Shown: positions 32,099-40,471 of the stretch, piece after piece
Layout: the number at the start of each line of letters is the position of its first letter
Numbering within the stretch: position 1 is the stretch's first letter
From: an uncultured Bacilli bacterium
Lineage (GTDB): Bacteria > Bacillota_I > Bacilli_A > RF39 > UBA660
Length of the DNA stretch: 46,376 bases
Assembly (NCBI GenBank): GCA_934088535.1
Contig: CAKOJC010000004.1
Coordinates: 1 to 46,376 of the forward strand
Direction: 5' to 3'
The notes under the pieces: generated by a model
Seen by the model: the letters and a program-made list of their open reading frames with translations, nothing else
Database searches by the model: none
What the model was told of the DNA's origin: nothing
Translations under genes and position numbers: made by a program

Positions 32099-33678
32099 GT
32101 AAGAAACAAATAAAAAATAAAATGAAAAAATATATTATTTTAATAGTATTAGTTATTTTAATAGTATTTGGTGTATGTTTATATATCATATTTAATAATA
32201 AAATAAAACTAAAAGAGTATGAAAATGATAAATATTATTTGAAATATAATAGTAGTTGGAGAATTAAAAGAAATACATTAGAAGAAGTATCACTAATTAA
32301 TAATAAAAGGGCAGAGATAGATATAAAAATATCATCTATAGATGAAGATGATAAATATTTAACTTTAAATGATATGATAGATAATATTTTATATGATATA
32401 GGTATTCAAAATACTAATTATAAATTATTATCAAAAGATACGTTTAGTACTAAAGATGGAGATAATGGTTATAAGTTCTTATATGAAAATGATGATAATC
32501 AAGTATTAGTTTCCTTATATAAAAAGTATGATAAACTAGTAATATTTACTTATGAAGCATTAAATGAATATTATGATATATTATTAGATAATGCGTTAGA
32601 TATATTATATGAATTTAAAATTAAGAGTGGAGTGTATGATTTAAAAACTAAGTTATCTATTAGTAATGATGAGATTAAATTAAATAGTAATGTTGTTGAT
32701 AATAGTTTAAGTGGTTTAAAAGAATACGATATAGCTAATAATAATTATTATGTTAAATATACTTTACCAGAAAATTTTAAATTAAATAATTTAGATTCTA
32801 CTTATGATTCATTTAGTTTGAATGGTGAAAGTATTAATTTAACAGTAAATCTATTTAATAGTAATGTTTTTGATTTTATAGATAATTTAAAAAATACTAA
32901 TGATCATATTAAATATAATAGTAGTTACTCTAATTATAATGAAGTAATTTCTAAATATACAGATAAATCATATATTTATAAAGTTAATTATAATAATAGT
33001 GAAAATTCTACTGAAGTTGAAAGAGTTAATTTACTTTATGTGATAGATAAGAGTCATACTTTAACTTTAGAATTTAGTGGATATAATAATTCTATCAGTA
33101 AAAAAATAATTGATAGTTTTAAGATTAGTGAAATTAGAGGATATTCAAGATATATTACATCTGTTATAGAAAATAATATGTTAGTTGGTTCTTTGATGAG
33201 AAAAAATAATGAAGTGATAGAGAGTATTAGTATTAAATTGCCTAATAATTATGAAGAATATCAATTATTTGACCAAAATGTATATCAAATTAAAAATTAT
33301 GGTTTTAATTATAATGAAAATACTGAATTATATGATTATAGTGTTACTTATAATTTAACAAATAATTATTCTAATGAAGATAATATTATATCAAATATTA
33401 ATTCTTCTTTGAGTACTAATTATGGAAAGTATCAAAAGTTAGTTAAGGGTAAGAATATAACATTAAATAATAAAAATTTTATAGTTTATGATGGTGGTGA
33501 ATCTAAACTTGGTGGCACTATGTTTACTACGATTGATAGATTTAATTATTATGTAAATATTAAAGTGTTATTATATAAATTAGATACTGGGGGATTTTTA
33601 GTTATTAAGATAAGTGGTAATGGAAAAAATATTAATAATGATGTAGTTAATACTGTTACTAAGTTCAATATAAAATAA
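32095..33678 (+). CDS. Single-pass membrane protein with three similar outer modules
   Basis: 527 residues, translationally coupled to the previous gene. A basic N-terminus and TM helix (about 12-32) are followed by about 490 outer residues that divide by eye into three ~140-residue modules with a shared plan: Tyr-rich strands (YENDKYYLKYNSSW; YYVKYTLPENF; SISIKLPNNYEEY), a long middle, and a closing helix-strand. This looks like a PsbP/Mog1-type sandwich repeated three times, but no family is certain. Probably a binding subunit of the complex encoded by the operon. Confidence 0.65.
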   Translation: MSKKQIKNKMKKYIILIVLVILIVFGVCLYIIFNNKIKLKEYENDKYYLKYNSSWRIKRNTLEEVSLINNKRAEIDIKISSIDEDDKYLTLNDMIDNILYDIGIQNTNYKLLSKDTFSTKDGDNGYKFLYENDDNQVLVSLYKKYDKLVIFTYEALNEYYDILLDNALDILYEFKIKSGVYDLKTKLSISNDEIKLNSNVVDNSLSGLKEYDIANNNYYVKYTLPENFKLNNLDSTYDSFSLNGESINLTVNLFNSNVFDFIDNLKNTNDHIKYNSSYSNYNEVISKYTDKSYIYKVNYNNSENSTEVERVNLLYVIDKSHTLTLEFSGYNNSISKKIIDSFKISEIRGYSRYITSVIENNMLVGSLMRKNNEVIESISIKLPNNYEEYQLFDQNVYQIKNYGFNYNENTELYDYSVTYNLTNNYSNEDNIISNINSSLSTNYGKYQKLVKGKNITLNNKNFIVYDGGESKLGGTMFTTIDRFNYYVNIKVLLYKLDTGGFLVIKISGNGKNINNDVVNTVTKFNIK

Positions 33679-33707
33679 TAAAATAAGAAATAAAAGGAGT
33701 AGTAATT

Positions 33708-35216
33708 ATGAAAGTGTTAGGCAGTGTGTTTAATGCACGTAAAAATTTAATTGTAGAAGGAAACATGTTATCTGGTAAAACAACTAATGTCATGTTTCCT
33801 ATAGTTGAAAATATTATATCTAAAAAAGAAGGATTTTTAGTAATTGATTCTAAGTATGAATATATAAATCAATATTATAACAAACTAAAAGAAAATAATT
33901 ATAATATAGTTTTTATAAATATTAAGGATATATCTAAAAGTAATGGTTGGAATCCACTTACATATCCATATAAATTATTTAAAGAGGGAAAACTTGATGG
34001 TGCTCAAGAATATTTAGAGAAAGTTTCTAAGATGATATATGATGCAAAGAGTGAAACATGTTCAATAAGATCTAGTGCAGATTTATTTATTGCTCTTGTA
34101 TTTTCACATTTTGAAGATGCAGCAAGTTATAGAATTAATCTTAATAGTATTAAGTATAGTTGCGATTTATATAATAAAAAGTGTGGTATTAATGATGTAT
34201 TAAGTGAATACTTATTAATTAAAGATTATAATAAGAAAAGTTATGATTTTGCTAATTATTTCTTATCTTCATCAAAGGAAGTTAAAAATGATATAGTTTC
34301 TAATACTAGATATTTATTAAATTATTATACTTCTAAAGATGATATATCTATCTTATTAAATGAAACAAATTTTGATTTTGATAAAATAAATACTATGCCT
34401 ACAGCTATATTTTTAATTGGCAGGGATGAAGATAGAGAATTAAATAGAGTTTTATCTATGTTTATAGAACAATTATATATGATACTTTTAGATATGAAAA
34501 AAGATAAGTTTACTTTTGTGTTAGATAATATAGATATATTAGATAGGTTTAATGATTTAAATAATATATTAAGTTCTTGTACATCTAGAAATATTAAAAC
34601 TTATTTATGTACTAGAAGTATAGATGAATTAAAGAAAAATTATGGAGAATATATTACTTCGTTATGTGATGTTCTTACTATTAATGAAGGCAAAGTAACA
34701 TTAAAAACTAATGATGATTTTATTTCTGAGATTAAAAATTTTAAGAATATAAATATTAAAAAAGCTAATGTTGATTATCCAGAATTAAATGATAAAACTG
34801 CTTATTTGTTTGATTTAAATAAATATTTAAAAGAAAGTAAAAAAACTAATGTAATAAATGAAGCTGATAAAATTGTTAATAAAATTGATAATAAGATAAA
34901 TAATATTGATATTGATAAGTATATCAAAAAGATAGATGAGAAAATAAAAGAGCTAGATGAAGCAGAAAATAATGATAAATCTGAAAATAAGGATATAGAT
35001 TATTTATCAAAAAATGGTAGGGAAGCTTTTAATAGATATCTTGATGAGTTAGATGAAAAAATTACAAAATTAGAGGAAGAAGAGAAGAAATATTTAGAAA
35101 ATAAAAAAGATAGTAAACATCAAGATAAAACAAAGAGCGAAGGACTTGAAAAATATATTAAAAGATTAGATGAAAAAATATCTGAATTAGATGAGGAAAA
35201 ACAAGAAAATAACTAA
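33708..35216 (+). CDS. VirD4/TraG-like coupling ATPase without membrane helices, with repeated C-terminal tail
   Basis: 502 residues, AAAAGGAG upstream. The opening matches the VirD4/TraG core: GNMLSGKTT Walker A (18-26), FLVIDSKYEY and NGWNPLTYPYKLFKEG; further on, FVLDNIDILDRF and a SCTSRNIKTYLCTRSI segment similar to the TraM-recognition region. Unlike classic VirD4 there is no N-terminal membrane anchor. The last ~100 residues are charged and contain three copies of a Y-[IL]-x-x-[IL]-DEKI-x-x-L pattern (KYIKKIDEKIKEL, RYLDELDEKITKL, KYIKRLDEKISEL). Coupling proteins deliver substrates to type IV secretion systems; the membrane partners here would be the three upstream genes. Confidence 0.75.
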   Translation: MKVLGSVFNARKNLIVEGNMLSGKTTNVMFPIVENIISKKEGFLVIDSKYEYINQYYNKLKENNYNIVFINIKDISKSNGWNPLTYPYKLFKEGKLDGAQEYLEKVSKMIYDAKSETCSIRSSADLFIALVFSHFEDAASYRINLNSIKYSCDLYNKKCGINDVLSEYLLIKDYNKKSYDFANYFLSSSKEVKNDIVSNTRYLLNYYTSKDDISILLNETNFDFDKINTMPTAIFLIGRDEDRELNRVLSMFIEQLYMILLDMKKDKFTFVLDNIDILDRFNDLNNILSSCTSRNIKTYLCTRSIDELKKNYGEYITSLCDVLTINEGKVTLKTNDDFISEIKNFKNINIKKANVDYPELNDKTAYLFDLNKYLKESKKTNVINEADKIVNKIDNKINNIDIDKYIKKIDEKIKELDEAENNDKSENKDIDYLSKNGREAFNRYLDELDEKITKLEEEEKKYLENKKDSKHQDKTKSEGLEKYIKRLDEKISELDEEKQENN

Positions 35217-35220
35217 ATAA

Positions 35221-35242
35221 GCAAGATAAAATCTTGTTTTTT
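35221..35242 (+). terminator. Terminator of the VirD4-like operon
   Basis: CAAGAT (35222-35227), AAA loop, ATCTTG (35231-35236) and six T. Confidence 0.82.
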
Positions 35243-35291
35243 CTTTATTAAAATATTATATTGTGTTATTATATCTTTACTGGGGGTTTTT

Positions 35292-36407
35292 ATGGAAATA
35301 AATGCAGGACTTTTAAGTGAAGATTTAAAAAAATTAAGAAATTATTATTTAAAACATCCGTCTAAAGATGGTATCAAAAAAGATTATGCTAGTTATATGG
35401 TTATGATGGATTTATATGAAGCAGTGACTGGTATAAAATTAGAAGATGAAAATTTGTTTTTAAGACCAGATAAAGTACAAAAAATGTTAGATGAAAAAAC
35501 ATATAAAAGTTGTGATAAATATTGTGATTATTTAAATAAATATTTATATACTTGGTATACACTTTTTGATAATTATTGTGATGAATTAGATAAAGTGGGA
35601 TGTGTAGATACTCCTTATTTTTCTTGTTTTAGAACATATAGTGAGAAAGATTTTAAAGATATATTATTAGGTTATTATTCTTTATTTGGTGATAAAGAGT
35701 ATCAAATGGCTAAAAGATATTTTGAAGAAGGAAGAGTACAAACAGGGTTAGATCTTGAAAGTGGAGATGGATTATATATTGCTAGTTCTATTAATAAATC
35801 TGGTTATGTAGTTACTGCTTTAGATAAACTAGATACATATACTCAAAGTGTTATAGTTCATGAGTTTGGTCATGCGATAGATAGAGAAATGTTTTTGTTT
35901 CCACAAGATAAAGCTTTACCATTCTTTAATGATACTTTTTTAGAAGTACCTTCTGCTTTCTTTGAAATTGGTTTTTATGAATATTTACTTAAAAATAAGA
36001 TAGATGTTGATGGGGCTAGAATACAAATTAATGATGTGGCTCTTAAAATTAGTGATAGTTTTTATCCAATACATAGTTTAATGAAAGATAGATTAGATAA
36101 AGGTTCAACAGATATAGATTATTATGGAAATGTTAAATTACAAAATGGTGAAAAAGTTGAATTAAGAGATGAGTTGTTATATGGTCTTGGTTATTATACG
36201 GCATTTTGTATGCATAAGTTGGCTGATGGTAATTATAAAGAATATATGAAGGATTTTTATAAGTTTATAATGACAAGAGGTGAAGCTAGTCCTAGACAAT
36301 GTATTGAAGGATTAGGTATAGATTTTGATGATTATGTAGATGGTAAAATAATTACTCCTAAAATAAAAGAAAATACTATGGCTTTAAAAAAGAGATTTAA
36401 TTTATAA
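35292..36407 (+). CDS. M3-like (oligopeptidase F-type) zinc metallopeptidase, short form
   Basis: 371 residues; M3 enzymes are usually ~600. The zinc motif is HEFGH (190-194), preceded by TYTQSVIVHEFGHAID, with the third ligand Glu218 in FLEVPSAFFE, the M3 arrangement. The large N-terminal helical half of PepF is missing. The protein is cytoplasmic, with no signal. It probably degrades peptides. GGGGG precedes the ATG. Own transcription unit between the VirD4 operon terminator and the RSH leader. Confidence 0.75.
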   Translation: MEINAGLLSEDLKKLRNYYLKHPSKDGIKKDYASYMVMMDLYEAVTGIKLEDENLFLRPDKVQKMLDEKTYKSCDKYCDYLNKYLYTWYTLFDNYCDELDKVGCVDTPYFSCFRTYSEKDFKDILLGYYSLFGDKEYQMAKRYFEEGRVQTGLDLESGDGLYIASSINKSGYVVTALDKLDTYTQSVIVHEFGHAIDREMFLFPQDKALPFFNDTFLEVPSAFFEIGFYEYLLKNKIDVDGARIQINDVALKISDSFYPIHSLMKDRLDKGSTDIDYYGNVKLQNGEKVELRDELLYGLGYYTAFCMHKLADGNYKEYMKDFYKFIMTRGEASPRQCIEGLGIDFDDYVDGKIITPKIKENTMALKKRFNL

Positions 36408-36413
36408 AAAGTG

Positions 36414-36442
36414 TTGACTTTTAAGTAAAAAACCTTTAATAT
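36414..36442 (+). promoter_or_regulatory. Sigma-A promoter of the leader/RSH unit, TTGACT-17-TAATAT
   Basis: TTGACT 36414-36419, a 17-nt spacer and TAATAT 36437-36442, starting 6 nt after the upstream stop. Confidence 0.7.
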
Positions 36443-36472
36443 GGTTATTAAATTTATTATTTGAGGTATTTT

Positions 36473-36556
36473 ATGGAGAAGTATTTAAGTTTTAATATAA
36501 TTAAATCTAATAATTGTGTTAGATGTATGACTAACAATATTTCTTTATGCCTATAA
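36473..36556 (+). CDS. 27-residue leader-type peptide upstream of the RSH gene
   Basis: ATG 36473, 6 nt after GAGG (36463-36466), encodes MEKYLSFNIIKSNNCVRC and ends SLCL, with three Cys and four Asn. It is the first frame after the promoter, its stop lies at the base of a terminator-like hairpin, and the RSH gene follows 44 nt later. That order (promoter, short ORF, hairpin with T run, gene) is what leader-peptide attenuation looks like. A free-standing small protein is the alternative. Not recognised. Confidence 0.5.
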   Translation: MEKYLSFNIIKSNNCVRCMTNNISLCL

Positions 36557-36583
36557 GTGATGACTTTTTGGTTGTCACTTTTT
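36555..36583 (+). terminator. Terminator/attenuator hairpin before the RSH gene
   Basis: AAGTGATGAC (36555-36564) pairs with GTTGTCACTT (36571-36580), 10 bp with two G-U pairs, then TTTTT. It begins within the leader stop codon. Confidence 0.7.
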
Positions 36584-36600
36584 ATTTATGGAGGTGAGTT

Positions 36601-38034
36601 ATGAAAAGTGCTACTATAGAAGAATTAATTGATTCAATTGAAAAATATAACCCTGCGATTATTCCTGATGTTCTTAAAGCTTATGAGTATGCTAAAAATT
36701 TACATAGCGGACAAGTACGTGAAAGTGGAGAAGAGTATATAACTCACCCGTTAACTGTGGCATATATATTATCTGAAATGAAGGCTGATAAAGATACATT
36801 ATGTGCTGCATTACTTCATGATACTATTGAAGACACTGAAATTGAAAAAGAAGATCTAGCTCACGATTTCAATTTTGAGATTGCAGAATTAGTAGATGGT
36901 GTTACTAAATTATCTAAAATGAATTTTTCTAATAAACAAGATAGAAGTTATGCTAATACTAGAAAAATCGTTACGAGTGTTACTAAAGATGCCAGAGTTA
37001 TTCTTATTAAGCTTGCTGATAGACTTCATAATATGAGAACACTTGAATATAAAAAAGAATATAAACAAAAAGAAATATCTATGGAAACTATGGAGATATT
37101 TGTGCCACTAGCATACAATTTAGGCGTTTATCAACTTAAGTGTGAACTTGAAGATTTATCACTTAAATATTTGCTTCCTGATGAATTTAAAAGAGTTAGC
37201 GATGAAACTAATGAATTATTATGTAAAAGTAAAAATATGCTTGATGATATGGCTTACAAAATAGGTGTTTTATTGAATAGAAAAGATATTCCTAATGAGA
37301 TAAAGATTAGAATTAGAAATATCTATGGTATTTATAAAAAGAGATATGATGGTCAAGAAATAAAAAATATTCATGATTTATTAGCTCTTAAAGTTATTGT
37401 TGATGAAGTAAGTGATTGTTATTCTTCACTAGGTTATGTTCATAGTTTATATAAACCAATAAATGGTAAGTTTAAAGATTACATATGTAATCCTAAGACT
37501 AATATGTATCAATGTTTACATACTACTGTTTTTGGGCCTAATAATATGCTTGTTCAAGCTCAAATAAGAACATTAGAGATGGATAAAATAGATAGTTATG
37601 GTGTAGCTGCATATTGGGATTTGTATGGAGATGATGCTAGTAAAAGAATGCTTGAAGTAGTTGAAAATAAAAGTCAATTCTTTAAGTCATTAGTAGAGAT
37701 AGATAAACAATATGAAGATAATAAGTCATTTGTAAAACAGGTTAAGAAAGAATTATTTAGTGGTAATGTGTATGTATATACTACTGAAGGGAAAGTACTT
37801 CAATTGCCTGTTGGATCTACTCCAGTAGACTTTGCATATAGGCTTGATCCTATGAATGCTAGTCGTATGGCTCAAGCGATAGTGAATGATAGAAAAGTGG
37901 CAGATGACTATATACTTCAAAATAAAGATAGAGTGAGAATACTTACTGATAAGTATGGACTTCCTAAAAGAGAATGGGAAGATAAAGTTAAAACTACTAG
38001 AGCACTTTCACTTATTAAGAAAGATTTATCATAA
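36601..38034 (+). CDS. RelA/SpoT homologue, short form: ppGpp hydrolase with altered synthetase site
   Basis: 477 residues against ~730 for Rel. The hydrolase HD domain is complete: SGEEYITHP (His49), LLHDTIEDT (His73-Asp74, Glu77-Asp78), VDGVTKL and LADRLHNMRT (Asp140, Asn144). The synthetase domain (about 235-345) keeps HDLLALK (Asp259) and FKDYICNPK, but NGYQSLH is NMYQCLH and the catalytic Glu of ExQIRT is Gln319 (VQAQIRT). A TGS domain follows (VYVYTTEGKVLQLPVGSTP, about 390-450). The helical, zinc and ACT domains are missing. It probably removes (p)ppGpp and may not make it. GGAGGTGA precedes the ATG. Confidence 0.88.
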   Translation: MKSATIEELIDSIEKYNPAIIPDVLKAYEYAKNLHSGQVRESGEEYITHPLTVAYILSEMKADKDTLCAALLHDTIEDTEIEKEDLAHDFNFEIAELVDGVTKLSKMNFSNKQDRSYANTRKIVTSVTKDARVILIKLADRLHNMRTLEYKKEYKQKEISMETMEIFVPLAYNLGVYQLKCELEDLSLKYLLPDEFKRVSDETNELLCKSKNMLDDMAYKIGVLLNRKDIPNEIKIRIRNIYGIYKKRYDGQEIKNIHDLLALKVIVDEVSDCYSSLGYVHSLYKPINGKFKDYICNPKTNMYQCLHTTVFGPNNMLVQAQIRTLEMDKIDSYGVAAYWDLYGDDASKRMLEVVENKSQFFKSLVEIDKQYEDNKSFVKQVKKELFSGNVYVYTTEGKVLQLPVGSTPVDFAYRLDPMNASRMAQAIVNDRKVADDYILQNKDRVRILTDKYGLPKREWEDKVKTTRALSLIKKDLS

Positions 38035-38046
38035 ATCTTTCTTTTT
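38020..38046 (+). terminator. Terminator after the RSH gene
   Basis: AAAGATTTA and TAAATCTTT form a perfect 9-bp stem with a 3-nt loop, overlapping the stop codon, then CTTTTT. Confidence 0.8.
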
Positions 38047-38062
38047 ATATATATAATTTATT

Positions 38063-38857
38063 ATGAAAAAGTATTATAAATATATTTTAGTGTCTATGTT
38101 TGTATTATTTAGTTTTTATTATACTGATAAGATTATTACTATGAGTGAACATAATAATGTGATAATGAATAGTATAGTGGAGTATGCTTCTAATAATGAT
38201 TATAAATGTAGAGAAGGTGAAATTACTTCTGATGGAATTGTTTTAGGACTCAGTGGTCTTAGTGTTAATAAGAATAAGAGTTATTCTAATATGAAAGGTA
38301 TTGGATTTAAAAAAGAATTAATTGAATATAAAGATGAAGAATGTATACTATCTAAAAAGAACAACTTAGATAAGTATATTATTAGAGGCAATAATTATTT
38401 AAATAATGTTAGTATTGTAATAGATGTTAATGATGGTAAAAGTTTTTTAAAGATGATGAAAATAGCTGATAATAAAGGATATACTTTGAATTTGCTTTTT
38501 AATTATGAAATGTTAAATTCTAATATAGATAATATAAGTAATTATAGTAATATTTTATTTAAGGGAAAGAATAAAGAAGATGTTAATAATTTTATAAAGA
38601 TTCTTCATAATGAGTTTTATTGTACTAATAAGGATGAAAATATAATAGAAGTGTGTAAGAATAAAAAATTAAATAGTATAAATGTTATTAATTATATTGA
38701 AAAGGATTTATTAATTAATACAAAAAAAATCCTTGATAAAGGTGTTATTATATTTATCAAGGAAAATGAGTTTAATTTAAGTGAGTTGTCTGCAACTTTA
38801 AATTATATTAAGAGTAGAGGATATAATATTGTTAGTATTAATGATTTGTTACTTTAG
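38063..38857 (+). CDS. Membrane-anchored degenerate polysaccharide-deacetylase-like protein
   Basis: 264 residues. An N-terminal anchor helix (about 5-24) precedes an outer domain with the shape of a NodB deacetylase: VSIVIDVNDGKSFLKM where TFDDG is expected, GYTLNLLFNYEMLN and a closing YIKSRGYNIVSINDLL. The catalytic Asp pair and HxxxH zinc motif are not recognisable, so an enzyme is unlikely. No ribosome-binding site; TATAAT (38052-38057) ends 5 nt before the ATG, so the message may be leaderless. The last 9 nt overlap the convergent ClpX-like gene. Confidence 0.55.
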   Translation: MKKYYKYILVSMFVLFSFYYTDKIITMSEHNNVIMNSIVEYASNNDYKCREGEITSDGIVLGLSGLSVNKNKSYSNMKGIGFKKELIEYKDEECILSKKNNLDKYIIRGNNYLNNVSIVIDVNDGKSFLKMMKIADNKGYTLNLLFNYEMLNSNIDNISNYSNILFKGKNKEDVNNFIKILHNEFYCTNKDENIIEVCKNKKLNSINVINYIEKDLLINTKKILDKGVIIFIKENEFNLSELSATLNYIKSRGYNIVSINDLLL

Positions 38858-40345
38858 TATGTATTTTTTACTATCATGTATTGTTTCTGGACTTATAATT
38901 AATTCTTTATGAAGTCCTTCTGATAAAGCGTAGTAGTTTGCTACTTCTAAAGCGTTTTCTACTATTCTTTTTATACCTCTTGCACCTATACCTAGTTTTT
39001 TTGCTTCTATTGCTATTTCTTCTATAGTTTTTTCATTATATTTAAAGTCTATACCAATTGATTCAAAGAATTTTTTATATAGAAGTAATTGACTTTTATC
39101 TGATTCTTTTATGATTCTTATATATTCTTCAGTATCTAGACTGTTCATTACTACTATGTTATCATTTCTACCAACGAATTCTGGTAATAAACCAAATTTT
39201 TTTAGTGTTTCATTATTAAATATTTCTTTATTGTCTTCTTTTACTTCTTTAGGAGAAGTGAAACCTATACCTCTTTTTGTTCTTGAATATTCTTCGATAC
39301 CTGAGAATGCTCCTAAGAATGCGAATGTTAGTTTTGAAGTATCGAATGTTATTATTTCTTTATCATCGGGTGATATTAATTGGTATTGGTGTCCTTCCAT
39401 CATTTTAAGTAATGATTGTATAACAGCTGAAGTGAACGTAGCATGATCTCCTTTAGAAACTTTTTTATCTATTTCATCTACTACTACGATACCTCTTTGT
39501 GCTCTTTCTATATCTTTGCCTGAATTTTCATATAGATGAAGTAACATTTCACTTACATCTTTTCCTTTGTAGCTTGCTGCTGTGTATTCAGTGGAGTCTT
39601 CAATTGTTATTGGTAAGTTTGTTTTTTTACTAATTGTTCTAAATATTTCTGTTTTACCAACACCAGTAGGTCCACATACTAACATATTTGATTTTAAACT
39701 TGTATCTTTTAATCTTTGATTTTTTGCTACTGAAGTAGCTATTTTTTTAATTTGTTCATCTTGACATATAACGGTTCTACTAACTGATTTATATAATTCA
39801 TCAGCATATATTATTTTAGGTATTATTATGGTAGGTGTTTGTTCTTCCTTTTTTCTTTTTATTTCTTCTTCAGTGATAGCTATTTCTTTTTTAAGTTTTT
39901 TAACTTCTCTAGTATATTCACTATTAATCATTTCTTCAAATCCTTCATAGTTTTCAGGATTTACGCTTATTTGAGTTTCTAAGCCATCATCTGATGCGAA
40001 TGTTTCAACTGATGCTTCACCTGGAGTATATAGTTGAAATAATAAATGTTTATCAAAGTTTTCTGCTTCACGTTTTAAAGTCTTAGTTAATTTATCTTTT
40101 TGTCCTTCAGATAGATTTTCTAAGTACGCAGGGAATGCATAAACATATTCATCATCAAAATTATATATATCATCTATAAATGGATAGTTAAGTTTACCTG
40201 AATCGTCTATGAATATTTTGTTTCCATTGTAATCTATTTCTTTACCATGAAGTACTTCTGATGGTTCATAGGTATAACTTTCTACTTCATCATTTGCTTT
40301 AATTCTTTTTCTTTTGTATATGAATACTAAAACTTCTTTTTCCAT
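38849..40345 (-). CDS. ClpX-like AAA+ unfoldase with a non-zinc N-terminal domain
   Basis: 498 residues. The C-terminal ~300 are a ClpX AAA+ module: GPTGVGKT Walker A (225-232), IVVVDEIDK Walker B (286-294), FGLLPEFVGR and the sensor-2 IGARGIKRIVE. The pore loop reads SYKG (258-261) where ClpX has GYVG. A ClpP-docking IGF loop is present (360-362, RGIGFTSPK). ClpX's N-terminal zinc domain is absent; instead ~140 residues of unknown sequence lead into a charged coiled coil (144-168). It could deliver unusual substrates to ClpP. A strong TTGACT-17-TATAAT promoter drives it. Confidence 0.82.
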   Translation of the reverse strand: MEKEVLVFIYKRKRIKANDEVESYTYEPSEVLHGKEIDYNGNKIFIDDSGKLNYPFIDDIYNFDDEYVYAFPAYLENLSEGQKDKLTKTLKREAENFDKHLLFQLYTPGEASVETFASDDGLETQISVNPENYEGFEEMINSEYTREVKKLKKEIAITEEEIKRKKEEQTPTIIIPKIIYADELYKSVSRTVICQDEQIKKIATSVAKNQRLKDTSLKSNMLVCGPTGVGKTEIFRTISKKTNLPITIEDSTEYTAASYKGKDVSEMLLHLYENSGKDIERAQRGIVVVDEIDKKVSKGDHATFTSAVIQSLLKMMEGHQYQLISPDDKEIITFDTSKLTFAFLGAFSGIEEYSRTKRGIGFTSPKEVKEDNKEIFNNETLKKFGLLPEFVGRNDNIVVMNSLDTEEYIRIIKESDKSQLLLYKKFFESIGIDFKYNEKTIEEIAIEAKKLGIGARGIKRIVENALEVANYYALSEGLHKELIISPETIHDSKKYILK

Positions 40346-40378
40346 TTTATATTCCCCCTAAAATGTGATTTAAATATT

Positions 40379-40407
40379 ATTATAAAGTAGAATAATGTAC
40401 TAGTCAA
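40379..40407 (-). promoter_or_regulatory. Promoter of the ClpX-like gene, TTGACT-17-TATAAT
   Basis: Minus strand: TTGACT (40407-40402), a 17-nt spacer and TATAAT (40384-40379). A short inverted repeat, GCAAGGTTCTTGC (40408-40420), adjoins the -35 and overlaps the divergent -35. Confidence 0.8.
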
Positions 40408-40416
40408 GCAAGGTTC

Positions 40417-40445
40417 TTGCCATTTTAATAAAAAAAATATATAAT
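40417..40445 (+). promoter_or_regulatory. Promoter of the ATP-grasp gene, TTGCCA-17-TATAAT
   Basis: TTGCCA 40417-40422, a 17-nt spacer and TATAAT 40440-40445. Divergent from the ClpX-like promoter, with 9 nt between the -35 elements. Confidence 0.75.
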
Positions 40446-40471
40446 TATGGTAGAAAAACGGGTGGTTAATT

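Noticed and set aside
40402..40420. CtsR operator upstream of the ClpX-like gene
   Set aside because: A single AGTCAA is present, as part of the -35; the tandem heptad repeat of CtsR sites is absent.
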